Positions 24,699 to 34,119 of a stretch of DNA of 64,000 nucleotides are shown piece by piece (positions within the stretch are counted from its first letter, which is position 1; the number at the start of each line of letters is the position of its first letter). Below the pieces are notes generated by a model. It was not told where the DNA came from. It searched no databases and saw only the letters and a list, made by a program, of their open reading frames with translations. Both the position numbers and the translations under genes were made by a program. Origin of the DNA: JAEDHM01 sp964368645 (lineage in GTDB: Bacteria; Bacillota; Clostridia; Christensenellales; CAG-1252); the NCBI GenBank assembly GCA_964368645.1, contig CAYJBY010000007.1, positions 1 to 64,000 on the forward strand. Direction: 5' to 3'.

Positions 24699-26206
24699 AA
24701 AATATCCAAATTCTTTTTATAAGCCTTTTTGAACGTCGCTCTGCAAGTCAATGCGTCCTTTATTTCCAACGAGCAGTCGCCCGTTGCTTCCGTTTTCATA
24801 ATAACACTGTCACCCAATACGTCACAGGAAATACCTGTGATGATACCGCTCATACTGCGGTCAAAGCTCTCCGCTATCTTCAATATCAAGCCCAGCTTGC
24901 GCACTGCGTCGAAGTCCTCCTCCGTAAACATACTCTGGTACCGCAAAATCTCTTCCGAGGGATCGCCGGACTTATGCGCGGAGGCGACGAATGCCGCCAT
25001 AACTATATCCTTATGGGAAATACCGTAAAGGTTGCTGTTAAGGATAATATAGCAGGAATGATCGTGATGGTCGTAATATTTGATACGGGTGCCCGTGTCG
25101 TGAAGAATAGCCGCAACTCTCAAAACCTTGATGCAGGAACGGGGCAGCTTATGGAGAACCTTAAGCTGTTTGAACAACTGCATAGACAGGTCGCAAACGT
25201 GACGAGCGTGTGTCTCGTTCTCGCCGAAGTTCTTAACCAAGGTCTGAAGGCTGTATCCCAAAACGTCCAGAATAGGTCTTTCGTTGACGGAAGGAACGGC
25301 GTAACGGAACATTGCGCCCTCTCTCAGTCCACTGCCGCTGATAACGATATTGCTGAATCCTGCCGCATCGGCAACGGTCTTTACCGCCGCGAGTGCGCTG
25401 GGGAATATATCGGCTCTGCCGCTGGAAAGTCCCTTAATCTTCATAGTCTTGTCTAAGGGAAGAGTCTTAATAGTATCGTAGATACTGTTAAACTCAGCCA
25501 TAGAAATATTGTAGTTGTGGTGCTTATCCAAGGGGTATTTTTTGATTTTACGGCTGATTTTGCCCAAGTTACGGAAGGATCCGCCTACGCCTATGAACTG
25601 AACGTCCGGATCGATATTCTTCAGCCACTCGATACCCTCAAGACTTTCCTTGACGAACTCCTCTATCTTTTCGGCTTTTTCCTCAGGTTTAAGTCCCTGA
25701 TCCTTGAAAAGGTCGGTTAAAGTCACGGAGCCGAAAGGCAACGCCTCTTGTGCGATAATATTCTTGCGGTTGTAATAGATAAGCTGAGCACTGCCGCCGC
25801 CTAAATCCATAATAACGCCCTTGGGTATATCCATCGTGTTGATAACACCCGTATATGTAAACTGTCCTTCCTCCTCACTGGTTAAAACCTTGAGCTTGAT
25901 ACCGCAGGTAACGGCGACCTCTTCCAAAAAACTTTTCTGGTTCTTGGCGCGTCTGACCGCCGCGGTGGCATAAGCCAAAATCTTTTCCACTCCGTTGCTG
26001 TCGCAAAAACGGCGGAACATTTGGAGAGTTTTCTTGGTCTGTTCGATACGAGCAGGACGTAAAAAACCGTCTATCTCCATATCCTGACCTAATCTGACAG
26101 TCTCCTTTAACTCGTCAAATACCACAAAGTAACCGCCGTCTAACACGTTGACGAGTACCAGTCTTGCAGTATTGGAGCCTAAATCAATAATCGCAATTTT
26201 TTCCAT
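24695..26206 (-). CDS. ppx: Ppx/GppA-type phosphatase with C-terminal HD domain
   Basis: Ppx/GppA enzymes hydrolyse polyphosphate or pppGpp in the cytoplasm. The 503 residues begin IAIIDLGSNTARLVLV (ASKHA phosphate loop), then MDLGGGSAQLI and FIGVGGSFRNLGKIS in the second half of the actin-like fold. The region after about 310 is an HD module with AAILHDTGTRIKYYDHHDHSCYI. This is the long form, about 500 residues. Polyphosphate versus pppGpp preference cannot be told. It is followed by the coupled small membrane gene. Confidence 0.88.
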   Translation of the reverse strand: MEKIAIIDLGSNTARLVLVNVLDGGYFVVFDELKETVRLGQDMEIDGFLRPARIEQTKKTLQMFRRFCDSNGVEKILAYATAAVRRAKNQKSFLEEVAVTCGIKLKVLTSEEEGQFTYTGVINTMDIPKGVIMDLGGGSAQLIYYNRKNIIAQEALPFGSVTLTDLFKDQGLKPEEKAEKIEEFVKESLEGIEWLKNIDPDVQFIGVGGSFRNLGKISRKIKKYPLDKHHNYNISMAEFNSIYDTIKTLPLDKTMKIKGLSSGRADIFPSALAAVKTVADAAGFSNIVISGSGLREGAMFRYAVPSVNERPILDVLGYSLQTLVKNFGENETHARHVCDLSMQLFKQLKVLHKLPRSCIKVLRVAAILHDTGTRIKYYDHHDHSCYIILNSNLYGISHKDIVMAAFVASAHKSGDPSEEILRYQSMFTEEDFDAVRKLGLILKIAESFDRSMSGIITGISCDVLGDSVIMKTEATGDCSLEIKDALTCRATFKKAYKKNLDIL

Positions 26207-26341
26207 ATAATGAATGTCATCTCCTATAAGTGCGCTTTTTCCTACAATAAAAATTATATCGGAAAGGCGATACTGCCTAATTATAACATATAAAATCGTT
26301 TCTGGGAATACTTTTTTGAAAAAAACCCTAGGTCTGCACCT

Positions 26342-26373
26342 AAAAAACGCCGCAATTTCTCGATTGCGGCGTT
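26342..26373 (-). terminator. Terminator of the rnf operon
   Basis: aacgccgcaat and attgcggcgtt pair perfectly around six bases; on the minus strand a U-run follows. It lies just past rnfB, the last rnf gene. Confidence 0.9.
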
Positions 26374-26406
26374 AAAATCAGGTTTTCTGTACTTATAAGC
26401 GTTAGT

Positions 26407-27219
26407 TTAACGCTTAATTATACACTTAGAAGGACATTTGTCGGCGCACAAGCCACAGCCTACGCACTTGGAGTAGTCGATTATCGGCAGATTATCCACC
26501 ATTTCGATTGCCTTTTCGGGACAGTTCTTTGCGCACAAGCCGCAACCGATACAGCCCATTTTACAGACGGCACGTACCGCCTTGCCCTTTTCGTGGGAAC
26601 TGCAAGCGACGTAAACCTTAGCCGAAGCAGGTATCTTTTTGATTAAGCCCTTAGGACAAGCCTTAAGACAAGCTTGGCATTTGCCGCATTTCTCCGTGTC
26701 GATTCTCGGATAACCGCAGGTGCCTAATATCTCTACAGCGTGCGTCGGACACGCGGTGGTACAGCTGCCCATACCCATACAGCCTACGTTGCAAGCCTTA
26801 CGTCCGTTAGCCAAGAGTTCCATAGAACGGCAGTCGCCGTAGCCTTGATATTCGTACTTGTTTTCGCAGTTGTTGCCGCCTGAACAAGCGACTATAAGCA
26901 CTTCCTCTATACCGTCGTTAGACATACCGAGTATTTTGGCGATTTCGTCCTTATGCTCCTTGGAAGTAGCGGAACAGGCGTTAAGCCCTGCCTTGCCCTC
27001 AACCAACGCGGTAGCGTACGCTTCACAGCCTGCAAAGCCGCAACCGCCGCAGTTCGCACCCGAAAGCAATTTTTTAACGCTGTCGATACGCTCGTCCTTA
27101 TGAACGGCGAGTTTTTGACTTAAGTAAGCAAGGAGCGCCGCAAACAGTATCGCAAGCACGGCAAGTATCGCGGCAGGAACAATGATTTGTAAATAAAGCG
27201 GTATTTCGCAAATTAACAT
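26407..27219 (-). CDS. rnfB: Rnf complex subunit RnfB (multi-cluster ferredoxin)
   Basis: RnfB is the likely electron entry point from ferredoxin in the Rnf complex, which couples ferredoxin:NAD oxidoreduction to sodium or proton transport. The 270 residues have an N-terminal membrane anchor (about 8-35), the CGGCGFAGCEAYA cluster motif, CGNxC-like and CNVGCMGMGSCTTACP motifs, and 4Fe-4S pairs CGKCQACLKACP, CIGCGLCAKNCP and CVGCGLCADKCP. ggaggt precedes the ATG. It is the last gene in the rnfCDGEAB operon, 12 bp after rnfA. Confidence 0.95.
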   Translation of the reverse strand: MLICEIPLYLQIIVPAAILAVLAILFAALLAYLSQKLAVHKDERIDSVKKLLSGANCGGCGFAGCEAYATALVEGKAGLNACSATSKEHKDEIAKILGMSNDGIEEVLIVACSGGNNCENKYEYQGYGDCRSMELLANGRKACNVGCMGMGSCTTACPTHAVEILGTCGYPRIDTEKCGKCQACLKACPKGLIKKIPASAKVYVACSSHEKGKAVRAVCKMGCIGCGLCAKNCPEKAIEMVDNLPIIDYSKCVGCGLCADKCPSKCIIKR

Positions 27220-27231
27220 AACCGCACCTCC

Positions 27232-27870
27232 TTACAGTCCGAACATACCGCTGAAAGCGGTAAAGCCCATACTCATAATCGCGGCGGTAATCAGCGAAAT
27301 CGGGAACCCCTTGAAGTGGTCAGGGATATCCGTGTGCTGCATACGCTCTCTTATACCCGACATCAGTACGATTGCAAGGGTAAAGCCCACGCCGGATAAA
27401 ATACCGTTGGCGAAGGCGTAACCTACGTTGGTAACTAACGCCGAGGTGGTATTGAGAATAGCCACGCCCAAAACCGCGCAGTTGGTGGTGATTAAGGGAA
27501 GATAAACGCCCAACGCGCTGTACAGACCGGGGCTGAACTTTTTGATTACGATTTCAACCGCCTGAACCAAGCCTGCGATTACCAAAATAAAGACTATGGT
27601 TTGCAGGTAGGAAAGACTGCCGCCTAAAATATTGGGGTTGGAAAGCAGATACCTGTCGATTATATAGGTAAATAAGCTTGCAATGCCCATTACGAAGATA
27701 ACCGCAACGCCCATACCGAGAGCTGTATCCGTCTTTTTGGAAACGCCAAGGAAGGGACAGCAACCCAAGAACTGACTAAGTACGAAGTTGTTGACGAACA
27801 CTGCGCCCACAACCAAAAGGAAGAAGGGATTAAAGCCCGAAGAAGCCGCGCAAATCAGATTATTGAGCAT
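27232..27870 (-). CDS. rnfA: Rnf complex subunit RnfA
   Basis: This integral membrane subunit (212 residues, about six helices) is paralogous to RnfE and helps form the electron and ion path across the membrane. Typical stretches are VNNFVLSQFLGCCPFLGVSKK, with a conserved Cys that in relatives contributes to the intramembrane iron site, and LITTNCAVLGVAI, its counterpart in the second half. It overlaps rnfE by 11 bp, with aaggaggt inside the end of rnfE. Confidence 0.95.
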   Translation of the reverse strand: MLNNLICAASSGFNPFFLLVVGAVFVNNFVLSQFLGCCPFLGVSKKTDTALGMGVAVIFVMGIASLFTYIIDRYLLSNPNILGGSLSYLQTIVFILVIAGLVQAVEIVIKKFSPGLYSALGVYLPLITTNCAVLGVAILNTTSALVTNVGYAFANGILSGVGFTLAIVLMSGIRERMQHTDIPDHFKGFPISLITAAIMSMGFTAFSGMFGL

Positions 27871-28567
27871 CGTTCTCCACCTCCTTTATCTCTTGTTCAA
27901 TGGTCTCGTGAGCAAGCGCAAGTTTCGCCGCCTGCTTTTTCTCGTCGATTTTTTTGAAGATGTAATTGATTAACGCCATCATAAAGCCGTAAATCAGGAA
28001 ACCGCCGGGAGCCATTGTGAAAATACCCATTACCATATCCTCGTTGGGATTGATTACGAGGTTAAGACTGCCGAAACCGCTTAAGAACGTGCCCGAGCCT
28101 AAAAATTCTCTGATTACGCCGATAAGCGTCAAACTCAAGGTGAAGCCCAAGCCCATACCTATGCCGTCCAAAGCCGAGTCGAAAACGCCGTTGACAGATG
28201 CGAATGCTTCCGCTCTGGCAAGGATTATACAGTTGACTACGATTAGCGGCAGGAAAACGCCCAAGGTCTCGTACAAATCCGGCAGGAACTTGTGCATTAC
28301 CATTTGAACAACGGTAACGAAGGTTGCGATTATGACTATAAACGCCGGAATACGCACCTTGTCGGGTATAACCTTACGTAGTAAGGATATGAGCATATTG
28401 GAACAGGTTAAAACGAAAACCACCGCCAAGCCCATAGCGAAACCGTTAAAGGCGTTGTATGTGATTGCAAGCGTAGGACAGGTACCTAACACAAGTCTAA
28501 AGGTCGGGTTGCCTGTGATGACGCCGTTTTTGATAATATCGAGTTTCGATTTCCATTTCGTATTCAT
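27860..28567 (-). CDS. rnfE: Rnf complex subunit RnfE
   Basis: This 235-residue membrane subunit is paralogous to RnfA. It has LVLGTCPTLAIT and LIVVNCIILARAEAFA, the paired Cys-containing motifs of the family. The ATG at 28567 overlaps the rnfG stop as TGATG and is better spaced from aggagg than the GTG three bases earlier. The tail is hydrophilic and slightly extended (KKQAAKLALAHETIEQEIK). Confidence 0.93.
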   Translation of the reverse strand: MNTKWKSKLDIIKNGVITGNPTFRLVLGTCPTLAITYNAFNGFAMGLAVVFVLTCSNMLISLLRKVIPDKVRIPAFIVIIATFVTVVQMVMHKFLPDLYETLGVFLPLIVVNCIILARAEAFASVNGVFDSALDGIGMGLGFTLSLTLIGVIREFLGSGTFLSGFGSLNLVINPNEDMVMGIFTMAPGGFLIYGFMMALINYIFKKIDEKKQAAKLALAHETIEQEIKEVENDAQ

Positions 28568-29175
28568 CACGCGTCCTCCTCTACGGCATTAAGGTACCAT
28601 TTCACCGCGTTGTTAAGAGCGTTAAGCACCGCGGTTGAGCTCTTAGTCGCGCCTGCTATCGCCTTAATCTCGTTGTCCGTCGTCGGCTTGTCCTTGGTTA
28701 GCAGGAACTGCTGTACATCGTGTAAATCCTTGCCGTAAAAATTAGCAATGTATTTATCCGAAAACACCTTGCCCGTGTAGGTTTCCGAAGAGGCAAAGCA
28801 CACCGCTTTGGTGATTTTGCCGTCGGTGATATTGACTAAAACCTCTACGGTACCCTTGTAGCCGCCGTCGCCGAAGCAGTGAATTATATAGGTGTTACCG
28901 CTGTTGAACACGTGACTTACGCCCTCGTGTCCTGCGCTTATCGAGCCTTCCTCTCCCGAAAGGTTATACACCTGTAGGTCTGCGGAGTCGCCCTGATATA
29001 TGCCAGTATTGGCGATTTTTGTTTTCAGCGTATCCATCTCGTCAACTACGGTAAAATGATTGACTACGCCTAAGATTGCTCCTGCTATCACTGCGATTAG
29101 GAAAAGCACGAAAACGGTCTTCAATATATCCATCAGAAGGGCTTTGTTTGCCGCTTTTTTAGTTGCGTCTGTCAT
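28567..29175 (-). CDS. rnfG: Rnf complex subunit RnfG (covalent FMN)
   Basis: RnfG carries a covalently bound FMN on the outer side of the membrane. The 202 residues have one membrane anchor (about 18-38) and the FMN-attachment segment AIAGATKSSTAVLNAL near residue 175, where the threonine of GAT-x-S-S/T receives FMN in relatives. The upstream motif has A where S is common. It overlaps rnfD by four bases. Confidence 0.93.
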   Translation of the reverse strand: MTDATKKAANKALLMDILKTVFVLFLIAVIAGAILGVVNHFTVVDEMDTLKTKIANTGIYQGDSADLQVYNLSGEEGSISAGHEGVSHVFNSGNTYIIHCFGDGGYKGTVEVLVNITDGKITKAVCFASSETYTGKVFSDKYIANFYGKDLHDVQQFLLTKDKPTTDNEIKAIAGATKSSTAVLNALNNAVKWYLNAVEEDA

Positions 29176-30191
29176 TTCGCCGCCTCCTTTGCTTTCTTTT
29201 CGGGTTTAGCGTAGCCGAAAGGACGCGGTACGATATACTTGTCAAGCAAGGGTGCCAGAATATTCATAAGCAGAATTGCGAAGGACACGCCCTCGGGATA
29301 AGAACCGAAATAACGTATCAGTACTGTCATAAATCCACAGCCGAAAGCGTAAATGCAAACGCCTATCGGAGTATTGGGCGAGGTGGCGTAATCGGTAGCC
29401 ATAAATATCGCGCCCAGCATAAGTCCGCCGCCCAAAAGGTTGGGAAGTATGTCCTGATAACCGCCGAATATCAGCGCGAAAAGCGCAACGGTTGCAATGA
29501 ATATCGTAGGGATTTTCCAGTCGATAATCTTTTTCACAACCAAATAAATACCGCCGATTATAAGAGCCAAGGCACTGGTTTCGCCTATCGTTCCGCCTGT
29601 GTAGCCTAGGAACATATAAAGCAAATTATATTCTCCGCCGCCTGCCTTTAAGCCTGCTAAGGGAGTAGCGGAGGCAATCTCCTGTATCGCCTCGCCGCCG
29701 CCCGTAAAGGTACAGCTGAAGAACTTAAAGCATTCCGCGCCCCAGTTCCCCATATCGATAGGAGGAACGAACTTGGTCATAAAGGACGTCCAAGCCAAAA
29801 GCAGGAAAATACGTCCTGTTATCGCAGGATTGGCAAAGTTCTTGCCGATACCGCCGAAAAGCATTTTGACAACCATAACCGCAAACAAAGAACCGACTAT
29901 AGGCACGTAGAACGGCACCGTAACCGGCAGATTGAGAGCCAGCAGTATGCCTGTAACCACGGCGGAGCAATCCCCTATCGTTATTGGCTTTTTGCGGATT
30001 AAATTGTAAAGCCATTCTCCTAAAATCGCCGCGCCCACGCTGAGAAGTATCAAAAACAGCGAATAAAACCCGAAAAAGATAACGGAACAGACTATAGCAG
30101 GCACTAAAGCTATGCAAACGTCTATCATTATGGTTCTCGTGGTAGGGGTTGCGGTAATATGGGGAGAAACGGAAACAAAATATTTATCCAT
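29172..30191 (-). CDS. rnfD: Rnf complex subunit RnfD (membrane, covalent FMN)
   Basis: This 339-residue membrane protein of the NqrB/RnfD family has about nine helices. The segment FMATDYATSPNTPIG near residue 260-275 contains the threonine that binds FMN through phosphoester in relatives. The N-terminus SPHITATPTTRTIMIDV is also typical. Its ATG overlaps the final base of the rnfC stop, which supports tight coupling in the operon. Confidence 0.94.
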   Translation of the reverse strand: MDKYFVSVSPHITATPTTRTIMIDVCIALVPAIVCSVIFFGFYSLFLILLSVGAAILGEWLYNLIRKKPITIGDCSAVVTGILLALNLPVTVPFYVPIVGSLFAVMVVKMLFGGIGKNFANPAITGRIFLLLAWTSFMTKFVPPIDMGNWGAECFKFFSCTFTGGGEAIQEIASATPLAGLKAGGGEYNLLYMFLGYTGGTIGETSALALIIGGIYLVVKKIIDWKIPTIFIATVALFALIFGGYQDILPNLLGGGLMLGAIFMATDYATSPNTPIGVCIYAFGCGFMTVLIRYFGSYPEGVSFAILLMNILAPLLDKYIVPRPFGYAKPEKKAKEAAK

Positions 30192-31489
30192 TACTTATTC
30201 CCCTCCTTTCTCACTAGTATCTTGCCGCGTTTCATACTTTGCACAAGTCTGCGGTTGGCAGGACAGATATAGCTACAGCAGCCGCACTCGATGCAGTTCA
30301 TTACGCCGTACTTTTTGAGCGTTGCCACGTCGTCGTTAAGAGCGGCTCTGTCCAAAAACATAGGCATTAAATTCATCGGGCAATGCTTCGCGCACCGCGC
30401 ACAGTTAATACAAGGATCGATGGGATCGTGATAAAATTCCGCATCGGTTAAAAACAGCAGGGAGGAAGTGCCCTTACCCGTGCAAGCGTTAAGGTCCGCC
30501 TGAGCGAAGCCCATCATAGGGCCGCCGCTTATGACCTTGGTAACTACCACGTTCTCGCTGTCGTCGTACTTGGAATAATCAAAAACGTCCTGATAGGTTG
30601 CGCCGTTATTAACCCAGTAATTGCCGGGTTTAACTCCTAATCCGGACACCGTCATCGCACGGCGGTAAAGCGGCTCGTCATTGACGACCGCATCCCAAAC
30701 CGCATAGGCGGTATGCACGTTGTCCACCACCACTCCGATATCGGCAGGAAGTCCGCCTGCTCTCACCTTGCGGCGCGTAATCGCGTAAATAAGCTGTTTC
30801 TCCGCGCCTTGAGGGTACTTGGTAACCAGCGGTATAATATGGATATTGGCAGGAGCCTTGCCCGATAAAATCGATATTGCATCAGGCTTGTTGTTCTCTA
30901 TGCCTATATACGCCTGTGTAACGCCCAAAGCTATCATCAAAAGCTCGGTGCCGCGCAGAACTGCCTCCGCTTTTTCCAGACAAAGTCTGTAATCGCAGGT
31001 TATGTACGGCTCACATTCCGCGGCGTTGATTATCAATGTGTCAACGGGAGTCTTGGGCGATAGCTTGACGTGAGTGGGGAAGGTCGCTCCGCCCATACCC
31101 ACGATACCTGCTTCCTTAACGCGAGCCTTGACAGTATCGGCGTTAATCTCGGCGATATGCGGCAGCAGTTCCTTATCAAACTTGCCGTCGTTCTCGATAA
31201 CCACGTGCATAACGGGCGCACCCATTGCGTTAGGTCTATTTTCAAACCCTTTCACCGTGCCTGATACCGAGGAAAACACGTTAGCCGATACGAAGCCCTT
31301 GGCTGTGCCTATAAGCGTACCCTGTTTCACTGCGTCTCCTGCCGCGACGGCAGGCTCTGCCGGCGCCCCTATGTGCTGAGATAGTGGAATGTGTACCACC
31401 GCGGGAGTCGGGAAGTCTGTTAAGGGACAATCCTTACTTATCTCCTTCCTGCCTTCCGGATGAATCCCGTGTCTAAATGTATATTTCAA
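30191..31489 (-). CDS. rnfC: Rnf complex subunit RnfC (NADH dehydrogenase-like)
   Basis: RnfC is the peripheral subunit that binds NAD and FMN and carries two 4Fe-4S clusters. The 432 residues begin KYTFRHGIHP, followed by the biotinyl-lipoyl-like region, GIVGMGGATFPTHVKL for nucleotide binding, and the two cluster motifs CINCARCAKHCP and CIECGCCSYICP near the C-terminus. I chose the TTG at 31489 because ggaggg is ideally spaced; the ATG seven codons upstream lacks such a site. First gene of the rnf operon, divergent from serC. Confidence 0.93.
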   Translation of the reverse strand: MKYTFRHGIHPEGRKEISKDCPLTDFPTPAVVHIPLSQHIGAPAEPAVAAGDAVKQGTLIGTAKGFVSANVFSSVSGTVKGFENRPNAMGAPVMHVVIENDGKFDKELLPHIAEINADTVKARVKEAGIVGMGGATFPTHVKLSPKTPVDTLIINAAECEPYITCDYRLCLEKAEAVLRGTELLMIALGVTQAYIGIENNKPDAISILSGKAPANIHIIPLVTKYPQGAEKQLIYAITRRKVRAGGLPADIGVVVDNVHTAYAVWDAVVNDEPLYRRAMTVSGLGVKPGNYWVNNGATYQDVFDYSKYDDSENVVVTKVISGGPMMGFAQADLNACTGKGTSSLLFLTDAEFYHDPIDPCINCARCAKHCPMNLMPMFLDRAALNDDVATLKKYGVMNCIECGCCSYICPANRRLVQSMKRGKILVRKEGNK

Positions 31490-31518
31490 TTTTGACACCC
31501 TCCGATGCATTTTTATCT

Positions 31519-31547
31519 AGAATATCACAACCGATTAGAAAAGTAAA
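31519..31547 (-). promoter_or_regulatory. Putative rnf operon promoter
   Basis: Minus strand TTTACT (31547-31542), 17-bp spacer, TATTCT (31524-31519). Both hexamers are imperfect, so this is tentative. Confidence 0.4.
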
Positions 31548-31613
31548 GATTTATTAATCTTATAGTTGAATTTATCCTATTGAAATTATTTATAAAAAAA
31601 CCGTTTAATTGTG

Positions 31614-31643
31614 TTGTAAATTTGCGTCCAAAACATATATAAT
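31614..31643 (+). promoter_or_regulatory. Putative serC-serA promoter
   Basis: TTGTAA (31614-31619), 18-bp spacer, TATAAT (31638-31643), 33 bp before the serC start. Confidence 0.55.
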
Positions 31644-31675
31644 AGGTCTAATCTTCAAATAAGGAGCGTTATAAA

Positions 31676-32752
31676 ATGGTTTATAATTTTTCTGCAGGTC
31701 CTTCAATGCTTTTCAAGGACGTTCTGCTTCAGGCGCAAAAGGATATGATGGATTACAACGGCACCGGAATGAGCGTTGCCGAAATGAGCCACCGCAGTAA
31801 GGCTTACGACGAGATCCATACTAAGTGTATCGCTCTTGTCAAGGAGCTTATGAACGTACCCGACAATTACGAGGTTCTTTTACTTCAGGGCGGTGCGTCA
31901 ACTCAATTCGCTATGGTTCCCCTCAACCTCACCGTCAACGGTAAGGCTGATTACGTTGTTACCGGCAACTTCTCCAACAAGGCTTATCAGGAGGGTAAGA
32001 TTTTCTTAGACGCTAAGTGTATCGCCAGCTCTAAGGAAGCTACCTATACCTATATCCCCGAGCTGCCCGAAGAGATCTTCTCCGAGGACGCGGACTACGT
32101 TCACATTACCTCTAACAATACTATTTTCGGCACCAGATACGCCACCTATCCCAAGACAAAGGCTCCCCTTGTCTGCGATATGAGTTCGGATATCTTAAGC
32201 CGTAAGGTTGACATCAGCAACTTCGCACTGATTTATGCAGGCGCACAGAAGAACATCAGCGGCGCAGGTTTGACCGTGGTTATCGTCCGTAAGGATATGC
32301 TCGAACGCGCAGGCAATCCCCAGTGCCCCACGATGCTTCGTTACAAGGTTCACGCCGACGCAGGCAGTCTGTACAATACTCCTCCCTGCTACGCGATTTA
32401 CCTCGCTATGCTCACTCTTCAGTATCTCAAGGACCACGGCGGCGTAGAGGCTATCCAGAAGGTCAACGAGTACAAGGCAAAACTGCTTTACGATTATATC
32501 GACAACAGCAATTATTACGTCAACAGCGTAGCGGTTAAGGATCGTTCCATTATGAACGTGCCTTTTGTAACAGGCGACAAGGATTTGGACGCTAAGTTCG
32601 TTGCGGACGCGGCTAAGGAAGGTCTTGTTTCTCTTAAAGGTCACAAGCTGGTCGGCGGTATGAGAGCTTCTATCTACAACGCTATGCCCGTAGAAGGCGT
32701 AGAAAAGCTCATCGCTTTTATGAAGAAGTTTGCGGCTGAAAACGCCAAATAA
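31676..32752 (+). CDS. serC: Phosphoserine aminotransferase
   Basis: SerC transaminates 3-phosphohydroxypyruvate to phosphoserine with PLP. The 358 residues open with YNFSAGPSMLFKDVLLQA and include GTGMSVAEMSHRSKAY, LLLQGGASTQFAMVP and YAGAQKNISGAG, with the PLP-binding lysine in AQK. The length matches the family. aaggag lies upstream. Codon use favours GCT, AAG and GTT and the gene precedes serA by 12 bp, so both should be co-transcribed. serB is not in the window. Confidence 0.95.
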   Translation: MVYNFSAGPSMLFKDVLLQAQKDMMDYNGTGMSVAEMSHRSKAYDEIHTKCIALVKELMNVPDNYEVLLLQGGASTQFAMVPLNLTVNGKADYVVTGNFSNKAYQEGKIFLDAKCIASSKEATYTYIPELPEEIFSEDADYVHITSNNTIFGTRYATYPKTKAPLVCDMSSDILSRKVDISNFALIYAGAQKNISGAGLTVVIVRKDMLERAGNPQCPTMLRYKVHADAGSLYNTPPCYAIYLAMLTLQYLKDHGGVEAIQKVNEYKAKLLYDYIDNSNYYVNSVAVKDRSIMNVPFVTGDKDLDAKFVADAAKEGLVSLKGHKLVGGMRASIYNAMPVEGVEKLIAFMKKFAAENAK

Positions 32753-32764
32753 GGAGGTTCCTTA

Positions 32765-33910
32765 ATGTACAATATCGATAAACTTAACTCCATCAGCAAG
32801 CTGATTTTCAACTATCTGGACGAGAAGAACTTTAAGGTTGCGGAGAACACCGTCAACCCCGACGCGGTTCTCGTTAGAAGCGCGGTGATGCACGAGTATG
32901 CAATAGGCGATAATTTGCTCGCTGTCGCGCGTGCAGGCGCAGGCGTTAACAATATTCCTCTCCCTAAGATGGCTGATAAGGGCGTGGTGGTTTTCAATAC
33001 CCCCGGCGCTAACGCCAACGCGGTTAAGGAGCTGGTTATTGCGGCTATGCTTATCAGCAACCGCAACATTATCGGCGGCGCGGAGTGGGCTATGGGCTTG
33101 AAGGGCGCGGCTGACGCGGCTAAGCAAGTCGAAAGCGGCAAAAAGGCGTTTGAAGGTCCTGAAATATTCGGCAAGACTCTTGGTTTGGTCGGTTTGGGCG
33201 CAATCGGCGGCTTGGTTGCCAATAACGCCATTGACTTGGGTATGAACGTAATCGGTTACGATCCTTATATCTCTGCGGCGGCTAAGGCGGCGTTAAAGCC
33301 CGAAGTTAAGCTGGTTGACAAGGTTGAGGAGCTTTACGCGGCGGCGGATTACGTGAGCGTTCACGTTCCTCTTATGGACAGCACCCGTAACACCATTAAC
33401 AAGGACACCATCGCTCTTATGAAGGACGGCGTAAGAATTATCAACTGCGCACGCGGTGAGTTGGTTAATAACGCGGACGTTACCGCGGCTCTTGAGAGCG
33501 GCAAGGTAGCTAAGTACGTTACCGACTTCCCCAACGGCGAGATTATCGGCGCACACGCTAACGTAATTGCTATCCCCCACCTTGGCGCATCTACTCCCGA
33601 GGCTGAGGACAACTGCGCGATTATGGCGGCTCGTCAGTTAAAAGAGTATTTGGTTGACGGCAATATCGTCAACGCGGTTACTTATCCCTGCTTATCCTTA
33701 GCAAGAAGCGGTAAGGCAAGAACCTGTGTTTTGACCAAGGACGTGGAGAACCTCGGCGATATAGTCAACGCTCTTGCTCCTTTCGGTATCAGCGGCTCCG
33801 CTTTTAAGGTGAGAGGTGCATACGGTTACGCTATCGTTGACACAGAGAACGTACCTACGGAAGCAGTTATCAATACTATAACCGCAGTTAAGGTCAGAGT
33901 TCTGGCGTAA
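32765..33910 (+). CDS. serA: D-3-phosphoglycerate dehydrogenase
   Basis: SerA oxidises 3-phosphoglycerate, the first step of serine synthesis, feeding SerC. The 381 residues carry the NAD-binding loop GLVGLGAIGGLVAN near 139-152, INCARGELVNNADV with the catalytic Arg, and IPHLGASTPEAEDN with the catalytic His. The C-terminal part is a single short ACT-like domain (about 310-381) with no extra inserted domain, so feedback by serine may differ from the E. coli form. An aaggaggttc site precedes the ATG. Confidence 0.92.
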   Translation: MYNIDKLNSISKLIFNYLDEKNFKVAENTVNPDAVLVRSAVMHEYAIGDNLLAVARAGAGVNNIPLPKMADKGVVVFNTPGANANAVKELVIAAMLISNRNIIGGAEWAMGLKGAADAAKQVESGKKAFEGPEIFGKTLGLVGLGAIGGLVANNAIDLGMNVIGYDPYISAAAKAALKPEVKLVDKVEELYAAADYVSVHVPLMDSTRNTINKDTIALMKDGVRIINCARGELVNNADVTAALESGKVAKYVTDFPNGEIIGAHANVIAIPHLGASTPEAEDNCAIMAARQLKEYLVDGNIVNAVTYPCLSLARSGKARTCVLTKDVENLGDIVNALAPFGISGSAFKVRGAYGYAIVDTENVPTEAVINTITAVKVRVLA

Positions 33911-33937
33911 TCACCGTTATTACATTATTCGATTAAT

Positions 33938-33969
33938 AAAAAGGCGCACTTGTCGGTGCGTCTTTTTTT
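33938..33969 (+). terminator. Terminator of serC-serA
   Basis: ggcgcac (33943-33949) pairs with gtgcgtc (33956-33962), one wobble, followed by seven T. Confidence 0.85.
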
Positions 33970-34119
33970 ACGTAAATTATACAAAACGTATATGCTATCT
34001 TGATTATCCTATGGAATAAAACAAGGGTGCGAATAAGCAGACATTGACGAAAGGAATATTCGCAAGCGGCAAAACAAGGTTAAGCCGTTAAACTCGTTTT
34101 TACCGATAAACTGCCCTGT